The position numbers were made by a program, and so were the translations under genes. Shown one piece after another: positions 1-8,011 of a DNA stretch of 64,000 bases. Every line of letters begins with the position of its first letter. Position 1 is the stretch's first letter. The DNA lies in NCBI GenBank assembly GCA_021781815.1, contig JAJXWB010000015.1, positions 20,454 to 84,453 on the forward strand. Reading direction: 5' to 3'. The notes below the pieces were generated by a model. It saw nothing but the letters and a program-made list of their open reading frames with translations. It was not told where the DNA came from and searched no databases. The stretch comes from Pseudomonadota bacterium. GTDB taxonomy: Bacteria; Pseudomonadota; Alphaproteobacteria; Rhizobiales; Beijerinckiaceae.

Positions 1-876
1 ACGGCGGATGAAGCCATGTCACATCGGCTGCTCGACGCCTTCGTCGACGCTGGCTTCGACTTCATCGACACAGCCGACGTCTATTCGATCTGGGCGCCCG
101 GCCACTCCGGCGGCGAATCCGAATCGACTATCGGCCGCTGGCTGAAGAAATCGGGCAAGCGCGACAGGGTCGTTATAGCGACCAAGGTCGGCATGCAGAT
201 GGCGCCGGACAAGACCGGGCTGAAGGCGGCTTACATTGCGCGGGCTGTCGAGGATTCGCTGCGTCGCTTGCAGACCGACCACATCGATCTCTACCAGTCG
301 CATCGCGACGATCAGGACACGCCGATCGCGGAAACGCTCGCGGCATACGAGAGCCTGATCAAGGCTGGAAAAGTGCGCACGATCGGCGCCTCCAACTACA
401 CCGCGGCCCGCCTGCGCGAAGCGCTCGACGTGTCCGCGAAGAACAACCTGCCGCGCTACGAATGCATGCAGCCAGAATACAATCTCGTCGAGCGCAAGAT
501 ATTCGAGGGCGAACTGCAGGATCTTTGCGTGAGGGAGCAGATCGGCGTCATCCCGTTCTTCTCGCTCGCCGCCGGCTTTCTCACCGGCAAGTATCGCAGC
601 GAGGCCGACCTTTCCAAAAGCGTGCGCGGGCCGCGCATGGCCGGCAAATATCTCAAGACCAACGGCCTGAAGGTTCTGGACGCCATGGACAGGGTTGCGG
701 CGAGCCACAAGGCCACCTGCGCGCAGGTCGCGCTCGCCTGGCTGATGGCGCGCAAGGGATTGACGGCGCCGATCGCCAGCGCCACCAGCCCGGCGCAACT
801 CGCCGAATTGCTGGGCGCGGTAAAACTGTCGCTCAGCGCGACGGAGATCGCGGAGCTGGACGAGACGAGCGGGTGA
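1..876 (+). CDS. Aldo/keto reductase, 5' end outside the window
   Basis: NAD(P)H-dependent oxidoreductase of the aldo/keto reductase superfamily, probably cytosolic and acting on an unknown carbonyl substrate. The frame is open to base 1, and the residues before the first internal Met (at 16) already fit the family, so the real start lies upstream. The catalytic tetrad is visible: Asp and Tyr in DTADVYS, Lys in ATKVGM, and His in QSHRDD. The C-terminal cofactor-binding part (SATSPAQLAELLGA) is intact. It converges on the SDR gene at 985-1740, with an inverted repeat pair between them. The family is certain; the substrate cannot be read from sequence. Confidence 0.9.
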   Translation, partial: TADEAMSHRLLDAFVDAGFDFIDTADVYSIWAPGHSGGESESTIGRWLKKSGKRDRVVIATKVGMQMAPDKTGLKAAYIARAVEDSLRRLQTDHIDLYQSHRDDQDTPIAETLAAYESLIKAGKVRTIGASNYTAARLREALDVSAKNNLPRYECMQPEYNLVERKIFEGELQDLCVREQIGVIPFFSLAAGFLTGKYRSEADLSKSVRGPRMAGKYLKTNGLKVLDAMDRVAASHKATCAQVALAWLMARKGLTAPIASATSPAQLAELLGAVKLSLSATEIAELDETSG

Positions 877-888
877 ACAGCTTCATCG

Positions 889-976
889 CTGTCATTCCCG
901 CGCAAGCGGGAATCCAGAAGCAGAGACGAATGACTCGTCGCTAGCCGTTGGATCCCCGCCTTCGCGGGGATGACAG
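889..976. repeat. REP-like inverted repeat pair between convergent genes
   Basis: Two GC-rich units of about 29 bp face each other. The left begins CTGTCATTCCCGCG; the right ends CGCGGGGATGACAG. Each unit also has its own small stem (CCCGC..GCGGG). The reverse complement of the left unit matches the right at most positions. The place (between two convergent stop codons) and form fit the short interspersed palindromic repeats common in Proteobacteria, and the pair could act as a two-way terminator. Only one copy was seen in this window. Confidence 0.7.
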
Positions 977-984
977 ACGGGGGC

Positions 985-1740
985 TCATGTCCTCAGCGTC
1001 AACCCGCCGTCGGCCACCAGCCCGTGGCCCGTTATGAAATCGGCGTCGTCGCTCGCCAGCAGCAACGCCGCGCGCGCCATGTCGATCGGCTGGCCGAGCC
1101 GGCGCAGAGCCGCCTTCTTCTCCCACACGCCGCGGATGAAAGGGTCGGAGAAGGACGCCTGCGTCATGCCGGTCTGGATCGCGCCCGGCAGGATGTAATT
1201 GGCGGTGATCTTGTACTTGCCGAGTTCAAGCGCGAGCGTCTTGGTCAGGCCGGCGACCGCATGCTTGGACGACGTGTAGGACGCGAGCCCGATATCCGTG
1301 TCGAACGCCATCACGGAGGCCGTGTTGATGATGCGCGCCCTGCCCTTCTCTTCCGCGCGCTTGATGAGATGCGGGATCGCGGCGCGCGAAATGCGGAACG
1401 GCGCGCGGACGTTGACGGCGAAGATACGGTCCCAGTCGGCGTCCGTCGTCTCGTGCGCGAGCGCCCGCCCGGAGACGCCGGCATTGTTGAAGAGAATGTC
1501 TATCGCGCCGTATTTTTCGAGCGCCGCTGCGACGATCTTTTCCGGCGCATCGTCATCAGCGACGCTTTGCGCAAGCGGCGCGATGTTGCGCGCGCCGGCA
1601 TGCGCTTCCATGATCGCCGATTCCGGGCGGTCCACCGCCAGAACCTGCGCCCCGCGCTCGGCGAACAACTGCGCGGACGCACGCCCGATGCCAGACGCCG
1701 CGCCGGTGATTACGGCAATCTTCCCCGATAGGTCCGCCAT
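985..1740 (-). CDS. SDR family NAD(P)-dependent oxidoreductase
   Basis: Classical short-chain dehydrogenase of 251 aa, the usual length. The Rossmann motif TGAASGIG is near residue 12, NNAG near residue 85, and the Ser142-Tyr155-Lys159 triad is in place (YTSSK). The ATG at 1740 follows an AGGGAGGA ribosome-binding site. The C-terminus (TGHGLVADGGLTLRT) is typical of the family. It is transcribed alone, with a 96-bp gap to the DUF2147 gene upstream. The substrate is unknown. Confidence 0.9.
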   Translation of the reverse strand: MADLSGKIAVITGAASGIGRASAQLFAERGAQVLAVDRPESAIMEAHAGARNIAPLAQSVADDDAPEKIVAAALEKYGAIDILFNNAGVSGRALAHETTDADWDRIFAVNVRAPFRISRAAIPHLIKRAEEKGRARIINTASVMAFDTDIGLASYTSSKHAVAGLTKTLALELGKYKITANYILPGAIQTGMTQASFSDPFIRGVWEKKAALRRLGQPIDMARAALLLASDDADFITGHGLVADGGLTLRT

Positions 1741-1836
1741 TCTGTCCTCCCTGACACGGAAGGCATCTAAGCATGAACAAAGCGGATTGCGGAATGACGC
1801 TGGCGCGCGTCTTCCATGCGCGGGCGATCGCCGCTG

Positions 1837-2292
1837 TCAGTGGCCGAGGCCGGGCTTCGGCGCCGGCGCCGGCATGATCGGCTGGCCGTTCGGCGTCGAT
1901 GCGGCCGACTGGTCCGGCGCGCGAAGCCATGTCTCGGACTTGCAAAGGATGCTGATGAGACACCCCTGCAGCGTCAGTTCGGTCGGCTTCTTCACCGAGA
2001 TCGTGCCCGCGTAGATTTTCCCGTCCTCGGTATTGTAGAGGTCGCCCGCCCAATCGCCATCCTCGTTCCTGACAGCGTTGCGCAGGATCACGGTGCCGAT
2101 CGCCTTCTTGTCCTCGGGCTTGGCGACCGCGATCACCCTGGCGCACAGCTTGTCCGCGCAATTGTAGAAGTCGAAGGCCGTTCCGCTCTCGGCTCGCACC
2201 CAGACGCCATAGGGATCGAGCGCCTGGGCCGGCGTCACGGATGCAAGCAGGACGGTTGCGGCCAGGATCCTGAAGTTCAGCGAAATCGACAT
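1837..2292 (-). CDS. DUF2147 family exported protein
   Basis: Predicted exported protein of 151 aa. The chosen start (MSISLNF...) begins a clean signal peptide with a hydrophobic stretch and a VTPAQA cleavage region; a longer frame runs to 2340 but adds only an Arg/Gly-rich stretch. After cleavage the DUF2147 pattern follows: GVWVR, a paired-Cys segment (YNCADKLCARVI), and a glycine-rich beta domain ending before a Pro-rich tail. DUF2147 proteins are small secreted beta-rich proteins of unknown role. The gene stands alone. Confidence 0.8.
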   Translation of the reverse strand: MSISLNFRILAATVLLASVTPAQALDPYGVWVRAESGTAFDFYNCADKLCARVIAVAKPEDKKAIGTVILRNAVRNEDGDWAGDLYNTEDGKIYAGTISVKKPTELTLQGCLISILCKSETWLRAPDQSAASTPNGQPIMPAPAPKPGLGH

Positions 2293-2411
2293 ATCCGCCC
2301 TGCCCCCGGCGCGCCCGCTCTTGCCGCGGGAACGACGCAACGCGCTGGCGCCGATGATCCGAATTAACCAAGGCGCTGCTTAACAATGTATTACTTCATG
2401 CGGCGATGTTA

Positions 2412-2427
2412 ATGGTTTCCTAACCAT
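2412..2427. promoter_or_regulatory. Perfect inverted repeat upstream of the 2443 ORF
   Basis: ATGGTT-TCCT-AACCAT, a 6-bp stem with a 4-nt spacer, ends 15 bp before the start codon at 2443, in the gap between two divergent genes. The overlapping TTAA-N7-CTAAC (2409-2424) is one base from the CtrA box of Alphaproteobacteria. Either reading is speculative. Confidence 0.3.
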
Positions 2428-2442
2428 AGAGGGAGCCGCGTC

Positions 2443-3012
2443 ATGGCGTTTGGTATCTTGTGCGCCGCCTTGATCGGAGCAGCGCTGGGGCTGGACCGCT
2501 CCCTGCGCCGCCTGCAAGTCGGCTGGGGCGCATGCGCGCTATGGTCGACAATCGGCGCAATCGTTGCGGCCGAGTTGCGATCCACGGAAATCGCGGACAA
2601 TCGTTACGCGTGGCCCCTCGTGGCGGCTGCGACAATTGTCGCCGTCTGCCAATATCTCGTGACAACAACACCGATCGGCGGCTGGGCGCGCCCGCGTGAG
2701 CCTTGGACAGCCGTAGCTGCGGCGTTGGCGTTCGGCTTCGCGTTCGGCTATGGCGGCCATCTCCTCGTCGGCGGGCTGGCGCTCGTCGTGATTTACGCGC
2801 TCGCCTGGCGGCCGTTGGTCGACGATCCGACGGTAACGGCGGCGGCTGACGCGTCAGGCGATACGCTTCGATTTCCCGGCGGCGCGGGCGCGATCGGGCG
2901 GCGGGCCGAGGAAGGCAGGCACGATGACGAACGCCGCCAGCAACGTGAAGAACAGCGAGAGAGCGAGCAGTTCGCCCATGCTGGCGGTGCCGGGGTGGCT
3001 GGACAGGCATAA
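2443..3012 (+). CDS. Small integral membrane protein, weakly MgtC/SapB-like
   Basis: Frame of 189 aa. The first ~125 residues look like four or five membrane segments (for example ILCAALIGAALGL, LVAAATIVAVCQYL, LVGGLALVVIYALAW), and the opening GAALGLDRSLRR recalls the start of MgtC/SapB proteins. A GAGGGAG site precedes the ATG. The last ~53 codons, charged and of low complexity, run antisense into the 3' end of hpnN by 159 bp, so the natural gene may have been extended after losing its own stop. A hydrophobic frame filling an otherwise empty gap supports it, but family assignment is weak. Confidence 0.5.
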   Translation: MAFGILCAALIGAALGLDRSLRRLQVGWGACALWSTIGAIVAAELRSTEIADNRYAWPLVAAATIVAVCQYLVTTTPIGGWARPREPWTAVAAALAFGFAFGYGGHLLVGGLALVVIYALAWRPLVDDPTVTAAADASGDTLRFPGGAGAIGRRAEEGRHDDERRQQREEQRESEQFAHAGGAGVAGQA

Positions 3013-5463
3013 GCTGCCAAACGCAATTCCCGTCGTCAGCGACGAGAAGAAGACTGCGCGCGTCAGGCTCGACGCCAGCATATCGGTGACGCCTTTGCGC
3101 CAGGCGATCAGATAATAGATATGGAACGCGACGCCGACGCCGAACATCAGCGGAAGCGCGATGATGTTGGCGAAATTCAGTGACAGCCCGAGCAGACGCG
3201 CCGCTTCGAGACTCATGACGCCCGCGATTACAAGCGGACCGAGCGCCAGCGCGACGTCTTTCACGCTGCGCATCGCCACGTAAAGAATGGCGAAGATGGC
3301 GATGAAGGCGAGACCGCCCGCCTCTAGAAAGGCGCGCACGATGGTGCGGCCAGCCTCCTCCACCGTGATCGGCGCGCCGGTTGCGTGGGGAGCGACGGCG
3401 CGCACGGCCGCGGCGAACGCGGCGAGCACAGCATTGTCGTTGGAATCCCCCTTGGCGAAAACCTCGATACGCGCGCGGCCGTCCCGCGCGATCCAGTCGC
3501 GGCTTATATCGGCGGGAATGTCCGCCACCGCGACCCGGCGCGGGGCGAGCGGCGCGCGCAGCTTCGAGATCAGCGCGCCAAACTCGGCGAAGATCGCCTG
3601 CTGTGTCGCCATCCGCGCGACAGGCGTCGCCGCGGCGAGCGCCGCAACCGCGTGAGAGAAATGAACGACCTCCGGCGGAGCGTCCTGCGCCTCGGCGATC
3701 TCCAGCATGTCCTGAACATCGATGATCGCCTTGAGGTTTTCAGCGTCGGTCGGAGCCAGCGCCGGCTGCGCGTCGAAAACCTGCGCGAACGTCCCGGCGA
3801 CCCGACGCACCTCGGCGAGCTTTGCGTCCTGGTCCTTGGGCACAAAGGATTCGAGCGTCACCACGCGCGCGACCGGCGCCAGGGCGGCGATCTTGTCGGC
3901 GAGCGGCCGGGCCGCCTCGAGCGAGGGCGCGAGGATTGAAATGGTGTTGGGCGCCGTCTGCGGATCCCGCGACAGATCGATGAAGGTCGAAACGCTCTCG
4001 ACCCTGGAGCTGCGCAGATCCATCGGATTGGAGTCGAACTTCAGACTCGTCAACGCCGGCAGGCCCGCCAGCACGACGGCCGCAGTCGCGATCAGCACGA
4101 ACGCCCGGTGGTCGCCGATCCAGCCATCGACCGCCGCCAGCGATGCGGTCTTGATCGGCTGCTGCTCCGGTCCGGGGCGCAGGATCACCAGCAACGCCGG
4201 CAGAAAGCAGACCGTCGCGACGAAAGCCACGATCATGCCGAGGCCGGCGATGAAGCCGAGTTCCGAGACGCCCAGGAACTCGGTCGGCAGAAAGCAGAAG
4301 AAGCCGGCCACCAGCGAGATCGCCGCCAGCGTCAGCGAATAGCCGATGCCGCGAATGGCGGCTGCCAGAGCGCCCGCAAGATCGTCGCGCCTGAACCGCT
4401 CCTCGCGGTAGCGCGTCGAGAACTGGATGCCGAAATCTACGCCAAGCCCGATGAACAGCACCGCGAAGGCGACCGAGATCAGGTTCAGCTTGTGAACGAG
4501 CAGCAGCCCGAGACCGGAGGTTATGACGAGCCCGACCAGCAGCGTCGTCAGCACCGCCGCGATGATCTTGCCCGAACGCAGCGCCAGGAAGAGCACCAGC
4601 GTGATCGCCGCCAGGACGCCGATCATGTTGATTTCGTAATTTTCCGCGACAGTGGCGAATTCCTCGTCGGCGAGCGGCGTCTGCCCGGTCAGCCTCACCG
4701 TGTAGCCGTTGGCCGGAGTGAGCCCGAGCGCCGCCGCCGCGGTCCGCACGCGCGCAATCGATCTGGCGCCGGGCTCCAGCGCCCCGAAATCGAGAACCGG
4801 GTCGATCAGCGCCAGCCGCCGCCTGTCGGCGACGGTCGGCGGACCCTTTTCCAGAAGATTGCGCCAGGACAGCGGCTTCGGCCGGCCAGCGAGCGCCACG
4901 TCGATCGTGTCGCCGAGCTTGCCAAGCGGTTCGACGAGCGTCTCGAACTGCGCCCGGTTCGCGTCCGCCTTCCGCATCGCGCCGCCGATCAGGTTCATCA
5001 GGCCGCGCAGGCTCGGATCGGCGGCGAGCGCGCCGAGGAAATCCTTGCGCGCCTCGAGTTCGCCGAGCGTCCGGGCCAGGTCCGGCCCGTCCAGCAGCAA
5101 CAACCCCTCGCGATCGAGATAGGCGTCGCTGTCCGGTCGCCACGCCCTTCTGATCGCGATCGCCTCGTCGGGCCTCGACAGCGCGGCCACCAGCCTGTCT
5201 GCCCCGGTGTCCGCGTCCTCCGCTGACGGGGCGTCGATCACGGCGACGATCAGGTTTTCGAACTGCGGAAAGGCGGCGCTGTAGGCGATCTCGTCCTGTC
5301 GCCAGCCGATATCCGGCGAAATGAGTTGCGCCGTATTTGTGTCGATGTCGAAATGGGTCGCCGTGTACCAGGCGCCCGCCACGGCCAGCGCAAGCGTCGC
5401 GAGCACCACGGCGAGCGCACGATGGGCGCAGGCGGCGACGAGGCGTTCGAGAAATCGGGTCAT
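2854..5463 (-). CDS. hpnN: Hopanoid-associated RND/MMPL transporter HpnN
   Basis: 869-aa RND-superfamily protein of the MMPL type. Family knowledge: HpnN moves hopanoids from the inner to the outer membrane. The layout is visible: TM1 near residue 17 (LAVVLATLALAVAGAWY), a long periplasmic domain, a first block of five membrane segments (from about 280), TM7, a second periplasmic domain and a final five-segment block (from about 720, FIAIFAILYVAMRSV). The length is normal for HpnN. It is divergent from hpnH across a 264-bp gap. Its 3' end overlaps the frame at 2443-3012. Confidence 0.92.
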   Translation of the reverse strand: MTRFLERLVAACAHRALAVVLATLALAVAGAWYTATHFDIDTNTAQLISPDIGWRQDEIAYSAAFPQFENLIVAVIDAPSAEDADTGADRLVAALSRPDEAIAIRRAWRPDSDAYLDREGLLLLDGPDLARTLGELEARKDFLGALAADPSLRGLMNLIGGAMRKADANRAQFETLVEPLGKLGDTIDVALAGRPKPLSWRNLLEKGPPTVADRRRLALIDPVLDFGALEPGARSIARVRTAAAALGLTPANGYTVRLTGQTPLADEEFATVAENYEINMIGVLAAITLVLFLALRSGKIIAAVLTTLLVGLVITSGLGLLLVHKLNLISVAFAVLFIGLGVDFGIQFSTRYREERFRRDDLAGALAAAIRGIGYSLTLAAISLVAGFFCFLPTEFLGVSELGFIAGLGMIVAFVATVCFLPALLVILRPGPEQQPIKTASLAAVDGWIGDHRAFVLIATAAVVLAGLPALTSLKFDSNPMDLRSSRVESVSTFIDLSRDPQTAPNTISILAPSLEAARPLADKIAALAPVARVVTLESFVPKDQDAKLAEVRRVAGTFAQVFDAQPALAPTDAENLKAIIDVQDMLEIAEAQDAPPEVVHFSHAVAALAAATPVARMATQQAIFAEFGALISKLRAPLAPRRVAVADIPADISRDWIARDGRARIEVFAKGDSNDNAVLAAFAAAVRAVAPHATGAPITVEEAGRTIVRAFLEAGGLAFIAIFAILYVAMRSVKDVALALGPLVIAGVMSLEAARLLGLSLNFANIIALPLMFGVGVAFHIYYLIAWRKGVTDMLASSLTRAVFFSSLTTGIAFGSLCLSSHPGTASMGELLALSLFFTLLAAFVIVPAFLGPPPDRARAAGKSKRIA

Positions 5464-5727
5464 GGCGCTCCGAACGATGCGACCGACTCATTCCGACGCA
5501 TTTCACGCAGGCGCACGCCCAGTGACGCCACGCGCGACCGCAGCGCGGCGGGACGGCGGCCGCCAAATGCATGCGGCCATCTATCACGGTATTTTCGCGG
5601 CGTCACGGCTGCGTCATGCCTGTGGCGCATCGGCCACATGCCCTTCGACAAAAGACCGGCCTCCTCACATTTGACCCGCTACGCCCTATTCTCTAAGGGA
5701 CTGCTTTGAATTTGCTGGAGGGTCGAG

Positions 5728-6882
5728 TTGAGCATACCCCTGCGCTATGTCGCATCGATCGGCGGCTATGTCCTCAAGCAGCATCTCCTGGGTCGCAAGC
5801 GCTATCCGCTCGTGCTGATGATGGAGCCGCTGTATCGTTGCAATCTGGCCTGCGCCGGTTGCGGAAAGATCGATTACCCGGACGAGATCCTGAACCGCCG
5901 CCTCTCGGTCGAGGACGCGCTTGGCGCGGTCGACGAATGCGGAGCGCCGGTCGTTTCGATCGCTGGCGGCGAACCTCTGCTGCACAAGGACATGCCCCGA
6001 ATCGTCGAGGGCATTGTCGCGCGCAGGAAGTTCGCAATCCTCTGCACGAACGCGCTCCTGCTTGAAAAGAAGATCGACCAGTACAAGCCTAGTCCCTACT
6101 TTACCTGGTCGATCCATCTTGATGGCGACCAACACATGCACGATCGCGCCGTCTGCCAGGACGGCGTTTACGAGCGCGCGGTCTCGGCGATCCGGCTCGC
6201 CAAGTCCAGGGGGTTTCGCGTCACCATCAACAGCACGTTCTTTTCGGACGCGCAGGCCGACCGCGTCGCAGACTTCTTCGATACGGTCACGGCCCTTGGC
6301 GTCGACGGCATCACGGTGTCTCCCGGCTACGCTTACGAGCGCGCGGCCGACCAGGAGCATTTTCTCAACCGCACGCACACGAAAAGCCTCTTCCGCGACA
6401 TTTTCCGCCGCGGCGCGCGCGGCAGGAAATGGGCGTTCAACCAGTCCGGCCTGTTCCTCGATTTCCTCGCAGGCAACCAGACCTACCGCTGCACGCCCTG
6501 GGGCAATCCGACCCGAACGGTGTTCGGTTGGCAGAAGCCCTGCTACCTGCTCGGCGAAGGATATGTGAAGACCTTCAGGGAGCTGATGGACGGCACGGAC
6601 TGGGACTCTTACGGCGTCGGCAATTACGCGAAGTGTTCGAACTGCATGGTTCATTGCGGCTTCGAGGCCACCGCCGTGGCCGATTCCGTCAGCAAGCCCT
6701 GGAAGCCGTTGAAAGTCGCGCTGTTTGGCGTGAACACGGAAGGGCCGATGGCGCCGGAAATCCCGCTCGACAAGGCGCGCGCGCCGGAATTTGTCTTCCA
6801 GCAGAATGTCCAGGAAAAGATGAGCGAGATCCGCGCAACGAAGCCGGCCGAGTCGCCGGTCAGCGCCACAGCGGCGGAGTAA
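5728..6882 (+). CDS. hpnH: Adenosylhopene synthase HpnH (radical SAM)
   Basis: 384-aa radical SAM enzyme. Family knowledge: HpnH adds a 5'-deoxyadenosyl group to diploptene, the first step of extended C35 hopanoid synthesis. The cluster motif CNLACAGC holds Cys38, Cys42 and Cys45, followed by the SAM-binding SIAGGEPLL. The Cys-rich tail (CSNCMVHCGF) matches the HpnH C-terminal region. The start is TTG at 5728, chosen because GGAGG lies 9 bp upstream and MSIPLRYV matches the usual N-terminus. It leads the hopanoid side-chain genes, with hpnG on the opposite strand downstream. Confidence 0.95.
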   Translation: MSIPLRYVASIGGYVLKQHLLGRKRYPLVLMMEPLYRCNLACAGCGKIDYPDEILNRRLSVEDALGAVDECGAPVVSIAGGEPLLHKDMPRIVEGIVARRKFAILCTNALLLEKKIDQYKPSPYFTWSIHLDGDQHMHDRAVCQDGVYERAVSAIRLAKSRGFRVTINSTFFSDAQADRVADFFDTVTALGVDGITVSPGYAYERAADQEHFLNRTHTKSLFRDIFRRGARGRKWAFNQSGLFLDFLAGNQTYRCTPWGNPTRTVFGWQKPCYLLGEGYVKTFRELMDGTDWDSYGVGNYAKCSNCMVHCGFEATAVADSVSKPWKPLKVALFGVNTEGPMAPEIPLDKARAPEFVFQQNVQEKMSEIRATKPAESPVSATAAE

Positions 6883-6950
6883 CGTCGATTGAAAGCCTGA
6901 GCGCTGCGATATATCGTCGCGGAATTCGCAATCTGGAGCACGCGCGCCCA

Positions 6951-7259
6951 ATGTCCGACAGCACCCGACGCATGATCGCCTTCGGCCGCATTGCTCTTGC
7001 CGCCGCGATCGGCCTCGCAGCCGTGCAATCCGCCGCGCTCGCGGCGGCGGATGTAACGCAGCAGAGCGCCGCGGCGCCGGCCGGCAAGAAGGTCAGGAAG
7101 CATGCAGCCAAGCCCGCCGCATCGCGCGAGGGGCGTCACGCAGTCTGCCTGGCGTTCATCCAGCGGCACGGGCTATCGTGCGATCCGTGGGTCGAGCCTA
7201 CCTGCGGCGCCGACACTGGCTATTTCCGACCGCCGGAATGCGTCCGTCCGCTTCAGTGA
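6951..7259 (+). CDS. Small exported cysteine-containing hypothetical protein
   Basis: 102 aa, not a named family that I recognise. The N-terminus is a signal peptide (IALAAAIGLAAVQSAALAAA). A Lys/Ala-rich linker follows, then a compact C-terminal block with four cysteines (VCLAF, LSCDP, PTCGAD, PECVR) that could form two disulfides in the periplasm. The gene starts 68 bp after hpnH on the same strand and may be read through from it. A link to hopanoids is suggested only by position. Confidence 0.65.
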   Translation: MSDSTRRMIAFGRIALAAAIGLAAVQSAALAAADVTQQSAAAPAGKKVRKHAAKPAASREGRHAVCLAFIQRHGLSCDPWVEPTCGADTGYFRPPECVRPLQ

Positions 7260-7298
7260 AGCCAAAAATCGAAATCTGATTCTGCGGCCGCAGCGACT

Positions 7299-8009
7299 TC
7301 AGGCCAACTCCAGATCATCCGCCGCCTCGCCGGCCTGCGCCATCGGGCGCGGTCCAAGGCAGCGACCGGCGCCCGCAAGCGCGGCAAAAGCGATTCGCGC
7401 GTCAAGTCCGGCGTTCGCCAGCGCGCCGATCTGGCCGGGTGCCCTGGCCAATCCCGCCAGCACGCGCAGGATCGCGATTCCGCCGTCAGGGTTCAGCGCA
7501 TCGGCGGCGAGCGCAGGCAGAGCGCGATGCGCCGGATCGCTGACGACCCGCACAATTCCGAATGGCAGTCCGTGCCGGGCAGCCCAACTCCCGGCGACAT
7601 GGCTCTCCATGTCCACGGCGACCGCGCCCGAGGTCGCACGCAGCGCGGCCTTGCCTTCAGGCGATATGACTGCAGCATTAACTCCGGCGACCGCGCCCTC
7701 GACTACGCGCAGGTCACGCGAAAACAGGGTGCGACGCAAGGTATCCTGGAGGTCGCCGCAGACCCCGTACGCCTCGTCCTCATGCACGACGCTGCGTCCG
7801 AGCACGAGATGGCCGGGTTCGAGATCCGGATCGAGGCCTCCGGCGATCCCGAAGCTGACAACCCCCCAGTGAAGGCGCGGATCGATATCTCCCAGAATGT
7901 TCGAGAGGCGCACGCTGTCGCCGCCGCTGCAAACGGTCGTAATGCCCAAGCCCTCGGCTGCGCGCGCCTCGCGCGAAAGCCCTGTCACGACCAGCAGCGT
8001 GCGGTGCAT
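7299..8009 (-). CDS. hpnG: Hopanoid phosphorylase / nucleosidase HpnG
   Basis: 236-aa protein of the nucleoside phosphorylase superfamily. Family knowledge: HpnG removes adenine from adenosylhopane after HpnH, giving ribosyl- or phosphoribosylhopane. Seen: GIAGGLDP near the phosphate/ribose site and the VDMESH motif of MTA/SAH-type enzymes. The start MHRTLLVVTG at 8009 is preferred: the shc stop codon ends two bases upstream, so the genes are coupled. A longer reading of the same frame would run inside shc and is rejected. Confidence 0.9.
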   Translation of the reverse strand: MHRTLLVVTGLSREARAAEGLGITTVCSGGDSVRLSNILGDIDPRLHWGVVSFGIAGGLDPDLEPGHLVLGRSVVHEDEAYGVCGDLQDTLRRTLFSRDLRVVEGAVAGVNAAVISPEGKAALRATSGAVAVDMESHVAGSWAARHGLPFGIVRVVSDPAHRALPALAADALNPDGGIAILRVLAGLARAPGQIGALANAGLDARIAFAALAGAGRCLGPRPMAQAGEAADDLELA

Positions 8010-8011
8010 CC

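Noticed and set aside
889..976. Repeated GC-rich units as a short CRISPR array
   Set aside because: Only two units in opposite orientation with no regular spacers; this is an interspersed palindromic repeat pair.
2409..2424. CtrA binding box
   Set aside because: TTAA-N7-CTAAC misses the consensus by one base and occurs once; not enough to claim CtrA control.
4108..5226. 372-aa plus-strand frame opposite hpnN
   Set aside because: Low-complexity Arg/Gln/Asp composition, antisense to a well-supported gene.
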